64,000 nucleotides of DNA, taken from Typha latifolia. Lineage: Eukaryota; Streptophyta; Magnoliopsida; Poales; Typhaceae. Below are positions 1 through 10,870 of the stretch, piece after piece (within the stretch, counting starts at the first letter, position 1; the number at the start of each line of letters is the position of its first letter). The notes below the pieces were generated by a model. The model ran no database searches, was not told where the DNA came from, and saw only the letters and a list, made by a program, of their open reading frames with translations. Location of the stretch: the NCBI GenBank assembly GCA_019914945.1, contig CM034100.1:1563209-1627208 (forward strand), in the 5' to 3' direction. Position numbers and translations under genes: made by a program.

Positions 1-293
1 CAATCACATGTGAATGTAACTTCCAAAGTGTTCTCACGTGATCTTTGGTAGTATATCGATCTATCACAAGAATCCTGGAGTAATCCATCCACATACGATC
101 TTCTCTAACAGTATTAAAACTTAATCACCAAATTAAAGATCACGTGGAGTAGCTACCATGCATATATGGTTAATATACAATCTTTAATTGTAACATTTAG
201 CCAATCAAACATTAACAATCATGCAGATATATATATATATATATATATATATCTAACAGTTTAAGGGTACAACAAAAATAATATGCAATTGGT

Positions 294-348
<55 letters not shown>

Positions 349-1772
349 CCTCTGTGGAGTTGAGCTACATAGGATCCCTTGATAGGGTAAAAAGATTTGG
401 AAACAAACCCCATCTGCAAGAATAGTAAGCCACAAAGTTTAAACTGGTTACATGGGTGTGTGGAGTATTTTTGTTCCATCCTAAAAGAACAAGTATAGAA
501 CTGGGAGAAGTCACGAGAAGTTTGTCAAATTGCATGCAGCCAAACATGGCAAAAGCCTGGCAATTTATGGCAGCAGAGAAGACCATCATATCTATTGCTC
601 TCCTTTCTCCTGCAGCTTGCAAATCCCACCACAAAGAGATGAGAGATGAGATAGCTTTGGGAAAAAGGCAAAACTCGTATAAGCTCAGCAACCCACATTC
701 CCCTACCCAAAGCTAAAAGAATAAGGTTTTTCCAACACATATAATAGGGAATGTTTCTGCCTCAAAAGGTCTCCTATGGTGATGTTACATCTCATTAGTT
801 CTGTAACTTATGTACTAATTAATCATCATATGAACTTCTGAATTGTGGGATAAAAGTGATGGAAATGAAACAAGAAGAGCAGAAGCAAGATTTTTTTTCT
901 TCTTTTCTTTCTGCTAATTAATTATAAGAATAAATGCATGCGATAGAATGAATGATAGTAAATAAGGTGTAAAAGTTGAAACTTACGTATATAGATGGAA
1001 GTATATATATAAGTGGAACACAAACCCTAACCCTAGGATCGAGGAGCACAAGGAGGAGAAGAAATAAATGAAGCTAGCACTGAGGTAAGCCCACAAGGGC
1101 TTAGATCTAGTACTAGAGACAAAGGTCAGGGGAGAGTATACGTACGAGTAAACTTGTAATGTTGTGATGATTTAGGAAAGGATAGCAAGCTACATGTGTG
1201 CATGCATGTGAATAAGATGGTACATAGTTTGGCATTAATATGGCATGGTGACAAGAGAACATTGAATGGGTTAGTGGACACGGACATGGCAAAAGCCTAA
1301 ATCCAAATTAAGCCAAGCCATGAAGGAGATGGATGGAGATTGGAGATTGGAGAAAGGAGAAGGCTTTAATTGAGAAGTCACGAGAAGGTTTACAGTGGGC
1401 TTATTCTAGTCTTGTGACCGTTAACCCAGTACTATTTTATTGGCCAAGGAGCTGGAGGACGTTCAAAGTGTACTTCATATGGTCCCATCCCATATTATTA
1501 TATATATCTATCTTTTAATTTTGTACCTAATTAATCAAGATCGTGTTGCTTAAAAAGTATAAATTAATTAATGCTTGGTGTCATGTAATTTCACCTATTA
1601 CCCCTCCTAAAACCCTCAAATTGCCTGCCATGGGTGTCACGATTTGGCATGTTCGTGCTGAAGATAATTTAAAGGAAACGTACAAAATTATGTGCGATCG
1701 ATGGAGAAATCCCCCGTGAAGGGAAATTGGAGTCTTTCACAACTCATATCATTCATAATATAAATCCTCACT

Positions 1773-1807
<35 letters not shown>

Positions 1808-2525
1808 AAAATAGAGAAATAAATAAATATATAAATGATCTCTCTCGTTCCTGAATATATCCCACATTCAAAGAACTGCTCCTTTGACACCTTTTCTGCT
1901 TCCGACGTTCGCCAATATCACGAGCAGATTCCTCTCTCTTTCTCTTCAATTATAACGTAAAATATATGACGAGATTAATAATTAGGTTGTTATATAGTGT
2001 GGCACCAATTATTGGATTTGTTGTTTTAACATATTATTGGATGGTTAGCTCGTGTTGGATCTATATATATATATAAAGGAATGTGTGGTGTTCCTAAAGT
2101 TGATGGGGACCCTTCGAGAGAGATAGTTAACTTGGTGAGATAGAGCCAAGTACTTAGCCAATTAACAAGCTTCTTAATACCATTTTGGGACGCATTCAAG
2201 TATACAGAGAATTTTTTTTACTACTGTTTTATGTAATCTTGTGACAAGCATGCATTATACCATAACAGAGGGATGAAAATATAGAGCTGCCCACCTCCGA
2301 TCCACATTTTAATTAACTTGCATGTTTGATACCTTGGCAATTTGGAACTTAGTTTTAAGGGTAGTTTTGTAAAATTCCTGCCTCCAGATGTTCATCATGT
2401 TGTACACCAATCAGGAGATGATATAGATTTGAGGGCTTCCCAGTTCCCACTCATCTCTTAAGAAGCCTCCACTTCCAGCCCTTTAAGAGCTCTCAAGAGC
2501 TTCTTCAACTTGAGAAGAGAGAGAG
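1..2525. other. Intergenic region, no gene recognised
   Basis: No recognisable coding exon is present; the open frames here are short and match no family I know. It holds two AT microsatellites (227-252 and 296-347), a CT tract (about 1776-1806), and a double telobox-like motif AAACCCTAACCCTA at 1022-1035. The last few hundred bases before 2526 should contain the promoter and 5' leader of the HLH gene; the stretch 2485-2525 is rich in GAGA and AAGAG, as plant leaders often are. Confidence 0.6.
227..347. repeat. Two AT dinucleotide microsatellites
   Basis: Pure AT repeats occupy 227-252 (13 units) and 296-347 (26 units), separated by about 43 bases of unique sequence. The short open frames across them, which translate to Tyr-Ile repeats, are artefacts of the microsatellite. 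Confidence 0.95.
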
Positions 2526-3994
2526 ATGGTGTCGAGGGAGCACAAGAGAGTTGGTCTACATGAGAAGCTGCAACTCCTTCGCTCGATTACTAATTCTCAT
2601 GCAGTAATTTGCTTAAATTTATGTTACTATATCGTTTATTCTCCATCGCAGCGGAATCAGTCTCCTGTCATCTGACTCTATCTAGTTATTGGAGTGATCT
2701 CTAAATATTTCTCGCCATATGGTCTTCTTTCTTCTTCTTCTTCTTCTTCCTCCTGTTTACTTACTATGGTCTTTTCAATATATCTTACAATAAATACCTT
2801 TCACTCACATATACATATGTTATCTGAATTTTTGTTTTCCACTTCTGATCATTGCGATATATCGATTACTCCTCTTTACTATAGTCTCATGGTACATGAG
2901 TGTTAAATAGGTCCCAAGATTAATATTTATATCAATGTCCATTAAGATCATGATATTGAGCCCATGCTGTTTATGATATTTTGTATTACAAATCTGATTC
3001 TTCTCTTCATTTTTTTGGCAGCTAAATGACACATCAATCATCATAGATGCATCAAAGTACATTGAAGAGTTGAAGCAGAAGGTTATAAGACTGAATCAAG
3101 AGATTGCATGCGCACAAAATATCGTCCTAGATAACCCCTTACCTATGGTATATACATATATATATATATACAGATCATTTTACTCTTATGGTCTTCAACT
3201 TCTTCTTCTTCTTCTTCTTTTCATCTTTTTTCTGCCATGTTCTCTTATATGTCCTTTCATCTAAACCCTATCAGGTCACTGTTGAAACCGTAGGAAGGGG
3301 ATTCCTCATCAATGTTTTCTCAGATAGGAGCTATGCAGGATTGCTTGTCTCCATTCTTGAGGCTTTTGAAGAGCTGGGACTCACTTTACTGGAAGCTAGG
3401 GCTTCTTGCACTGACACATTTCGTCTCGAAGCAGTAGGAGGAGAAGTAAGAATTAACTCTCTTTTTTGTATCTTTTTTGTTTTGTTTTGTTACCAATTTA
3501 GAGAATAAGATACATATTGATCCACTTGGCTATATCTAAAAATTAATCTCTAAGAAAGTTTGTATATCATTACATGTGCATAGTGATATATTCTAACAAT
3601 GTAACACTCCAATTGTTTTGATCTACTAATTTTAACATCATCAAAATTATGCTCTTTACTCAATTCTCAATCGATCGCATGCATGCCAGCAATTTAGATC
3701 CTTTTTTTTTTTTCTTGTTTCCTTTGTTAAGTTAGTTGCTTAACAAAGGAAACAATATATGTAGCCATAAGCGGTGCATTATATATTTACCAAAATCATG
3801 GGTCTAATGTTCCTATCTCTATTACGTCTAAAGATTGTATACAAAGTAGTATTATTCCTCTCTATTGATTTCGTGCACACAATTACCTGCTTGTTTTGTT
3901 GCAGGACCAAGCTGAAACAGTGAATGCACAAGTTGTGAAACAAGCAGTGCTGCAAGCGATCGAGAATTGCTCGGAAAATAGTGAGCAAGAGTGA
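2526..3994 (+). CDS. SCREAM-like HLH protein with ACT-like C-terminus
   Basis: Four exons join in frame: 2526-2603, 3022-3147, 3275-3445 and 3905-3994, giving 154 residues; all introns are GT-AG and phase 0. The N-terminus VSREHKRVGLHEKLQLLRS followed by SIIIDASKYIEELKQKV is a helix-loop-helix pair. There is no full basic DNA-contact region before helix 1, so it may act as a dimerising regulator rather than bind DNA alone. Residues about 69-125 (VTVETVGRGFLINVF to DTFRLEAVGGE) resemble the ACT-like dimerisation fold found after many plant bHLH domains. The closest families I recall are Arabidopsis At2g40435 and At3g56220, annotated as SCREAM-like. The ATG chosen is the first in the exon and matches that family's start (MVSREHKR). 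Intron 3 contains a perfect 15-bp hairpin. The partner and biological role are not visible in the sequence. Confidence 0.88.
3717..3753. repeat. Perfect 15-bp inverted repeat in intron 3
   Basis: GTTTCCTTTGTTAAG at 3717-3731 and its exact reverse complement at 3739-3753 flank a 7-base loop (TTAGTTG). It lies inside intron 3 of the SCREAM-like gene, just after a T-rich run. It could be the remnant of a small inverted-repeat transposon or a structured intron element; the sequence alone does not decide. Confidence 0.85.
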
Positions 3995-4550
3995 TACCAA
4001 AAACAAAACAAAAAAAAAAAAACTAGACTTAATTTTTCTCTAGTACGATAAAAGCGCAAGCTTTCCTAAATTCTCAGCATTTTGTTGTACTGCAAGAGCT
4101 CTTATGAATTGTATAATTATCAGAAGACTTCGGGGGGAAAAGAAATGAGAATTTGGATAGAGAAAAAAAAAATTATATCTATGTATATATATATATAATT
4201 CTTAAGCTCTTATGAAACTAAACCCTAGAGAGGTAGTCTTTTCTGATATCAAGTTTTACCGGTCTATTTTGGTAAATAATAACAAATAATAATAAGAGTC
4301 TGAAAAGTAAACCAATTAGAAAGTCCGAATCTCGAGGCAAGCAAATTAATTTTACGTCGCATGAAGGAGATTTTATGCGGCCATCCGCACCAAAATACTG
4401 AATTAACAACCGCCATTTCCATACTCCCGCGCGCCATCTCTTCTCCTTTCTCCTTTCTCCGCATAATATATAGCTTGCTCTCTTAAGGTAAATAACCCCG
4501 TCTTTCTCTTCCCCCCATCGCGAAGCCAAGAGAAAGCCAAATTTCTTCTA
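3995..4550. promoter_or_regulatory. Spacer and putative promoter of the sororin-like gene
   Basis: The interval holds the 3' flank of the HLH gene and the promoter and leader of the next gene. The stretch CTCCCGCGCGCC at 4424-4435 contains TCCCGCGC, a near match to the E2F core (TTTCCCGC/TTSSCGCS), about 115 bases before the start codon. It is a single imperfect site, so assignment to E2F is tentative, though cell-cycle control would fit a cohesion protein. Confidence 0.35.
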
Positions 4551-5005
4551 ATGGAAACCTTACAGTCCGTGGGAACGAAAGGTGTCAAGAGGAAGCCCCT
4601 CTTCGATCTCACCAATGCTCCGCTACTCTCATCCACCTCCTTCGCTCCTTCTCTTCTTAAGCCCAAGTCCAGGCCAGAGCCGTCGGCGCTAAATTCGTCT
4701 ATCTCTACCAGAATCGACGTGGTTTCGCCCAGATCGAGCTCCAGCATCGGATCCAGCAACCTCGGAAACCTTAGCGGCCGAGGAACCGGCAAATCCAGTG
4801 TCCGAGGCGATGAGATCCTCGTTGCTCATGGTATAATTCCTTATTCCTCACGATTGGTACTCAGAATAATCTACTGTATCGTTTGATCTCTGTTGATTCC
4901 AAGATTGTCGTGTTGTTGCTGTGGGTTGGACCGCTTTCGATTGGATCAATTGCAGCTTTGGCCCCGAAAAGATACTATTATTTTTGTTTCTTTTGTTTCC
5001 TTTCG

Positions 5006-5045
<40 letters not shown>

Positions 5046-8000
5046 ATGTCTATCATTATCTGGTTCTCATTATGGTCATGGATGAAAGCTTACTAGCATG
5101 CCCACCGTTTGTTCTAATTTTGAGGGGAAGCCTCTAAATTTGCTAGTTCATTGGAGAAATCAAATGCCCGTGATGCTTATTCCTGTAGTTGCCAAAGGAG
5201 CTCGTAATTTTTTAGTTAATTTCATAATGGATTCTTTTGAAGTTGTGAAGTTAGGAGTTAGGCCCACTCTCTATGTTAGGTCATGAGAAGTCTGCAGCCT
5301 GGAACAAGTGCTTTGATACTGAAGTTTGTCATTGCTCCATCTATCGTAGTTTTTTTTTTATTTGGTACCTGTGATTTGTAATAATAAGAATTTTTATAGT
5401 TTGCCGTGTTACAAATATTCTCTTCTAAGATTCTACAGATGAATCTATCATAATAATTCCTTTCATAGTGCCTTTTTTTGTCATGGAAGTAATTTACTTT
5501 ATACTCTGATTTTTTACTGTATGAACTGTTGTGCTTGAGCTTGATATTTATTTTCTCTGGAATTCACTATATCTGGGCATTCCAATATTAGAAATGCTAT
5601 TAATTGTAATATAAATGATTATTCTACAGTTTGTAAGGTAGGAATTGCAGAGAGAAGAAAGAAAAAGAGTGAAGATGTTGAAGACTCAGTGGCATCTACT
5701 TGCAGGAAAATCAAAAGAATTGGGTAGGTAGGATTGCCACATATGAGTTGCCTTTTATGCTTTGTCCCACCTGTCTTATGTTTGATTCTCATTGTGATAC
5801 AATAGTTGATTAATATTAACACATGCAAGAGTTAAAGGACTGCAAGTTGTCTGTTAAATATGTATACAAGATTATGTTTTCCCAGTAGGGCATTCAATGA
5901 GATTAGAATTGATTCTTTGCCATTGGTCTTGTTTGTTTATAATCAGGTAGAATGGTAACATCCAAAGTTTCAGACCCAGTAAATCAAACCAGTTAAGGAA
6001 AACTCTGAGAAGGAGAAAAGAAGATTAATTTTCCTACATGCTATATAAAAGTGAGGTGTAGAGTTTCTGTGGACACGACAATCCAATCTTCTTCTAACCA
6101 GTGCATTCTTTATGGTCTAAAACCGTATGTTTAATTGCATTGGTCTACAGTAAGACATTCAAGTTGGTGGCAAGTCCAAACTCAATAATATTGTTGGTTT
6201 TAAAAAAGATATATAGTATTTTGGCAATTAGTGCACCTGACTGAGAAATTTGTGACCAGATCTCTCCTTTTGAATCTTTCTGTATTCACAGCTAAACCTC
6301 TTCTGAAATTTCTATTGGTTGTTGTTACTCTGGAAGGTCATTCTCTAGTCATTTTTTTCTCGATTTTCTCTTGCTTACTGTAACCATGTTTACTAGGTAA
6401 CAAAGTTATAAGATCTGCTAGCAGAATATCTATGTATAGCATGTACTTCCATTTATATTTGTGCAATTATCACATTGTTATTACTTTTATGCAGTAATAA
6501 CCAGAATGCAGAGCATGGAGATATTCTTCCTTGTGCATTTTCAGTATCTAGCCACAAGAATAAAAGGGTATGGCCTTCCTTATATAGGTTTATTTTGTCT
6601 TCAAGCACCGGTACTCTTTGAGAAGAACTGGCTATGCAATATAAAAACTTATTATATTTGCTTTATTCAAGCCCAAGAGCATATATGTCTATTTACATTT
6701 CTAATCATAGGACAGTTTGTTTATTAGTGCAATGGCCACCTTTTCATAATTATCTTTTTTTTTTGCCTTGCACTTGTGAATGATGTTTGCAAGTCCATTT
6801 TATAAAGCCTGCGTGGAATAAATTTGGAAGCTTCTTTGATTTTTTTTTGTTTTTTATTCCATGGCCTGCAGCTTGAATTGAATACATCCGAGTAGGAGTC
6901 ACCATTTCAGTGTACAATAACTTATACTTATAGCCTGATATGCGTTAATCTGTCCTGATATATTTGAGCAGAAATTTTGAATTCCTAAACTAGCCAATAG
7001 GGCTGTCAAGCTCGACGAGCAACTCGGGCTCAACTCGGCTCGGCTCAATCAAAGGTGAGTCGAGTCCGAGCTGCTAAAATCAGCTCAAAACTAATATCGA
7101 GCCGAGCCTGAATTAGAGCCGGCTCGCTGAGACTTGGCTCAATAGGCTCATTAAGATGCCCCTCCTCCTCCTCCTCCTGCCTCTTTTTCTGCAGCAGCGG
7201 TGTCGTGGCTACCGCCTCCTCCAGCAGCGGCAAGTCGCCGCAGTGCTGCAGTAGACCAGTGGTGTCGCCTCTTCCTCCTCCTCCTTCTGCAGCAGCGGTG
7301 TCGTGGCTGCTGCCTCCTCCTTCGACAGCGGTGCCGTCGCCTCCTCCTTCGGCAGCGGCAAGCCACAGCGGTACCGCCACCTCCTCCTTCGGTAGCAGCA
7401 AGCCGCAGCGGTGCTGCCTCCTCCTTCGATAGCGGCAAGCCGTAGCGGTGTTGCTTCCTCCTTCGGCAGCGATGCCCCGCCTCCTCCTTCTCCTTCAGTA
7501 GCGGCAAGCCGCAGCGATGCTGCCACTTCCTCCTTCAGCACCGGCAAGTTGCCTCATGCCACCGCCTCATCCTTCGGCAACTGCAAGCCGCCGCAGTGCC
7601 CCGCCAGCCTTCCTCCTCCTCCTCCTCCTCCTTCTTCTTCTTTGGCTCTGCTTGGGCTCGATTTGGCTTAGTTCAGCTTGAATGAGGCTCAATGATAGGC
7701 CCATTTCAGGCTCGAGCTCGATCTGGCCTGAGCCCAATTCCAAGGCTCGAAATAAATTTCGAGCCGAGCTTGAGTTGGAGCTGGCTCCCTCAGGCGGCTC
7801 GTTTACACCCCTACTAGCCAACTTCTTCTTGCGTGCAATTCTATTGGTTTCTGTAGTGTATAATTATTTTTATTTTATTTTATTTTTAAAAAAAAAACCT
7901 CCCTGTTTCCATGACAGAAATTTGATCCGCTGCTATAATATACATGCTGATTGACATAACACTTGAGATGCCAATCTTTATAATTACTGCATCATTCTGC

Positions 8001-8325
8001 ATATTTATTGTTTGGTTGTTTCTTACTCCTGTCACAAGGAATTTGAAATTTGTAAAATGGTTCTTTTTCTTCCTATCATTAAAATGCCCCTTCAATGTTC
8101 CATTATAATTTCTCTGGCTGTGTTTGTCCGTCCGACATCTATTTTATCTCCTGCTGATCTTTGCATCATAACAAAACTTGGCAGAAGCACTGCAACAAAA
8201 AAGCTTTGGAAGATGTTGAATCGATGCAGTCGCAGGATTTCATCAGAAGGCAGAGAGCCTATTTTGCAGAAATTGATGCATTTCAACTGCCTGAGGAAGT
8301 TGTCTCCGAGAGTGATCTAGAGTAA
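4551..8325 (+). CDS. Sororin-like cohesion protein (At3g56250-like)
   Basis: Four exons join in frame: 4551-4830, 5630-5723, 6495-6567 and 8185-8325, giving 195 residues. Exon phases (1, 2, 0) agree at each junction. The N-terminus carries KRKPLFDLTNAP and a Ser/Pro/Arg-rich region to residue about 93. The middle is basic (AERRKKKSED, RKIKRIG). The acidic C-terminus RAYFAEIDAFQLPEE followed by VVSESDLE is the conserved tail of a small plant family that I associate with Arabidopsis At3g56250, reported as plant SORORIN. Sororins protect cohesin from WAPL and keep sister chromatids together. The call rests on this short C-terminal motif and on the low-complexity basic nuclear character, so the functional name is moderate. 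The third intron (1.6 kb) is expanded by an 816-bp hAT-type element. Its neighbour, the SCREAM-like gene, is also close to this family in Arabidopsis. Confidence 0.62.
5011..5043. repeat. CT microsatellite in intron 1
   Basis: About 16 CT/TC units lie in the first intron of the sororin-like gene. Confidence 0.9.
6998..7813. mobile_element. Non-autonomous hAT-type element (816 bp) with 8-bp target duplication
   Basis: The element starts TAGGGCTGTCAAGCTCGACG and its other end reads, in reverse complement, TAGGGGTGTAAACGAGCC, an imperfect terminal inverted repeat. It is flanked by the exact direct repeat CTAGCCAA at 6990-6997 and 7814-7821. An 8-bp target duplication with (T/C)AGGG ends is the signature of the hAT superfamily. 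Subterminal regions are packed with GAGC/GGCTCG motifs, possible transposase-binding arrays. The interior (about 7150-7670) is a GC-rich minisatellite of roughly 39-bp units and holds no transposase. It sits in intron 3 of the sororin-like gene in a stretch with no splice consequence that I can see. Confidence 0.85.
7150..7670. repeat. GC-rich minisatellite, unit about 39 bp, inside the hAT-type element
   Basis: Degenerate tandem copies of a unit containing CCTCCTCCTTCGGCAGCGG and CAAGCCGCAGCGGTGCTGCC fill the element interior. Because the period is a multiple of three, long open frames appear on both strands. These encode low-complexity Arg/Ala/Ser/Pro runs and are not considered genes. Confidence 0.8.
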
Positions 8326-8906
8326 CTAAAGGGTTATCTCGGTGATTCTTATTGAAGCCGTTGGTAGAATACGTGCAGATTCTAACCAAACTACCACTAG
8401 AAAACCAAACCGCAGATTTTGCCAACGAACGAGGTTGTAACATTTGCAAATTTGGACAGGATAAGTCTTGCATACAGGCTTTTTATCTTGATTGAGAAAT
8501 GCACACGGTGCATGCATCAGTAAACAAGCTCCAGAATTATACCATATAATGTCTCAGAACAAACAAGCTATAGTCTTGCATATGGCTTTATGCTTTGATG
8601 TTTGTATTCATTGCAGCAGAATTAATTTGTCTTGTGTAAAAATCTTTAGCATGCACAAGTGAAGACAAGACAGGGACAGGAACCAGACTTCCAATCTGTA
8701 ACAACTAACAAGACTCCACAAATTGCAACACAGACAAGAGCTTGGAAATTGAAACAACAGAGATCTCAAAGCAATTGGTAAAAACAGCACAGCGCGCATA
8801 TAAGTTATCACAACTATACCAACACGATCATCCAGACACGGTTCCTAAATTCTAGTTCCAGGAGGACGAACATAAAACCCTAGCTGATCCAGACAGTAAG
8901 TACCCT

Positions 8907-9503
8907 TCAAATCGGAACATATCTCTTAACGACATGCTTCCCAGCAACAGCAATCCCAGCCGCCAATCCACCGATCGCCCCGGCCACCGCCGCCGACCTC
9001 GGCCCCGACGCCGCCTTGTACACCGCCCCGGTCCCGAGCCCCGCCACCACCGTGCTCATCACCCCCTCATCCCCCGTTGCTGCACTAATTCCGCTCTCCA
9101 ACCCCGCAAAGATCAACCCGAGAACACCCATGGAATTCCCCATACGTCTCCCGACCTGGCCGGACGAGTTGAGCACTCGGTTGACTCGTAGCTTGACCGA
9201 CTCCCCGGATTCCGCCGCGCGGATGCCAGCGAGGGATCCCTTCGCGGCCCCGGCCGTGGCGCCAGAGAGGTAGCCGATGCCAGCGTAGAAGCTGAGGTTG
9301 TGACCCCAGGAGCGGCGGTGCGAGGTGGACTCCTCCTGGAAGAGGAACTCCGGGGAGCTGGGAAGGTCGTAGATGAGCTGGTGGACGGGCATGGCGTGGG
9401 GGTTCTGGAAGGACTCGTAGGGGTTGTAGACGCGGTGGGTCCGGCGGTCCTCGCCGGAGTCCGGGTGGGTGGAGGATGAAGAGTGCGAGTAGAGATCAGC
9501 CAT
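8907..9503 (-). CDS. TIM23: Mitochondrial inner-membrane translocase subunit TIM23
   Basis: A single uninterrupted reading frame of 198 residues, slightly longer than the roughly 190 residues usual for plant TIM23. The protein is the channel-forming subunit of the TIM23 presequence translocase, which moves nuclear-encoded proteins across and into the inner membrane. The N-terminal 75 residues are hydrophilic and face the intermembrane space (YNPYESFQ, HQLIYDLPSSPEFLF). The C-terminal half has four hydrophobic, Gly/Ala-rich segments typical of the Tim17/Tim22/Tim23 family, with small-residue packing motifs (GYLSGATAGAAKGSLAG; AGAIGGLAAGIAVAG). It is intronless, as are its Arabidopsis relatives. 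It converges with the sororin-like gene, with about 580 bases between the stop codons. Confidence 0.93.
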   Translation of the reverse strand: MADLYSHSSSSTHPDSGEDRRTHRVYNPYESFQNPHAMPVHQLIYDLPSSPEFLFQEESTSHRRSWGHNLSFYAGIGYLSGATAGAAKGSLAGIRAAESGESVKLRVNRVLNSSGQVGRRMGNSMGVLGLIFAGLESGISAATGDEGVMSTVVAGLGTGAVYKAASGPRSAAVAGAIGGLAAGIAVAGKHVVKRYVPI

Positions 9504-9868
9504 CGATGATTAAGGTATTGGAAGACAGGTTTTGAATTAGCGGGGAGAGGAAGCGATCGGGGTGGGGAAGATCAAAACTTGTGACTTGGGACTTTCGGAG
9601 AGAAGCAGCAGGGGAGGGGGTTTGAAGTTGGTCTGAAGAATTAGGGTTTTAGGGATCAAAAAGGGTTTTAGGTCTTAACAAGTGGTACCCGACTTTATTA
9701 GTCTTCGGCCTGGCAAGTGTTTTAGACTTTTAGGTCTTAAAAAGGATTTTATGTGCATTCTTTTTTTCATCCTGCCCGTGGACCCGTTTCCTACTTTGAA
9801 ACTGGTAGATCATACGAGCCCAATTATACTTGGGCCCACGAACGCGAACCCTTCCCTCTGTCCTGCAC

Positions 9869-10870
9869 TAGGGCTGTAAAGCTTGACGAGCAGCTCAGGC
9901 TTGGCTCGGGCTCAGCTCGGCTAACCTTGAATCCGGCTCGGACAGAGTTGAGCCAAGCCCGAGCTAATTAAATCCGGCTCGAAACATAGGCTCGGCTCGG
10001 CTCCAGAAGCTCAAAGTTATCTATATATATAATATCTTAATATATTAGTTTTCTCTCTATTGGACAGGACAGGCTAAGAGGACAAACCCTCTTAAATACC
10101 ACACCTCCAAATGCCTAGCCCCTACTTGCCTAGCCTCCTAACTACATTCCATTACTCATCTTTCCCATCAATCAGCAATTCCAAATTTTTCATTTTTCAA
10201 ACACCACTCATTTTTTTTTTACCAATATCCTTAATTTCCACCTTTCACTACCATACATTGGTCAAAACTCTAATGAACCCAAAAGAAAATAGGATAGACT
10301 TTCATACAAGAGACAAAACGCTAACCGTTTTAGAGATCAAACGGAAGCATCTAGGTTGTGGTGGCTGCCACCTGATTCTCCTGCTGCTGCTGATAGTTGA
10401 GCGACCACAGGAAGAGCATGATGCAGCTCTAGACGGTGGAACGCGTAATGAACCCAACCACAGCTCTACTATACATCAATTGCCCTCCACTTGTTCTCGG
10501 AGAGTGGACAATTCTTGGGGAGAAGCTTCGCGACCTCCGATGGGAGCACCACGATCTCCTTCGTCGCCGCCTCCGCTCTAACACCATCTTATCCTCATTC
10601 ACCGTCAGGAAACCCAGCCTAGATTGAACGATCTTGGCCTTGTTTCCGACGTTGCCCTTTGGAGCACTGCCTCGACTCAATAGGCTTGGCTTGGCTCGGG
10701 CTCTGTTCAGCTCAACTTGAATAAGGCTTAACAATAGGCTCAATTTAAGCTCGAGCTCGGCTCGAATTAAGCTGAGTCAAGACTGAGCCTAAAATTTCAG
10801 CTCGAAATTAGTTCCGAGCCGAGCATGAGCTATCACCTGCTCACTTATACTTGACTCATTTACACCCCTA
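9869..10870. mobile_element. Second hAT-type non-autonomous element (about 1.0 kb)
   Basis: The left end TAGGGCTGTAAAGCTTGACG and the reverse-complemented right end TAGGGGTGTAAATGAG form the same terminal inverted repeat as the element at 6998-7813. The subterminal GGCTCGGCTC arrays are also shared. The flanks TCCTGCAC (9861-9868) and TCCGACAT (10871-10878) match at 5 of 8 bases, which suggests an eroded target duplication. The interior differs completely from the first element: AT-rich up to about 10320, then a more complex block at about 10330-10640. It lies upstream of TIM23 and carries no transposase. Confidence 0.75.

Noticed and set aside
253..479. Minus-strand frames with long Tyr-Ile runs
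   Set aside because: Products of the AT microsatellites.
1022..1035. Telomere-like AAACCCTAACCCTA
   Set aside because: Only two units; better seen as a telobox-type promoter word than an interstitial telomere.
506..1390. Shared words GAGAAGTCACGAGAAG and ACATGGCAAAAGCCT near 505-560 and 1285-1390
   Set aside because: Two short matches in opposite order and without flanking similarity; too weak to call a duplication.
7045..7547. Overlapping minus-strand frames of 112-118 residues
   Set aside because: They arise from the period-39 minisatellite inside the hAT-type element; composition is low-complexity Arg/Ala/Gly with no domain.
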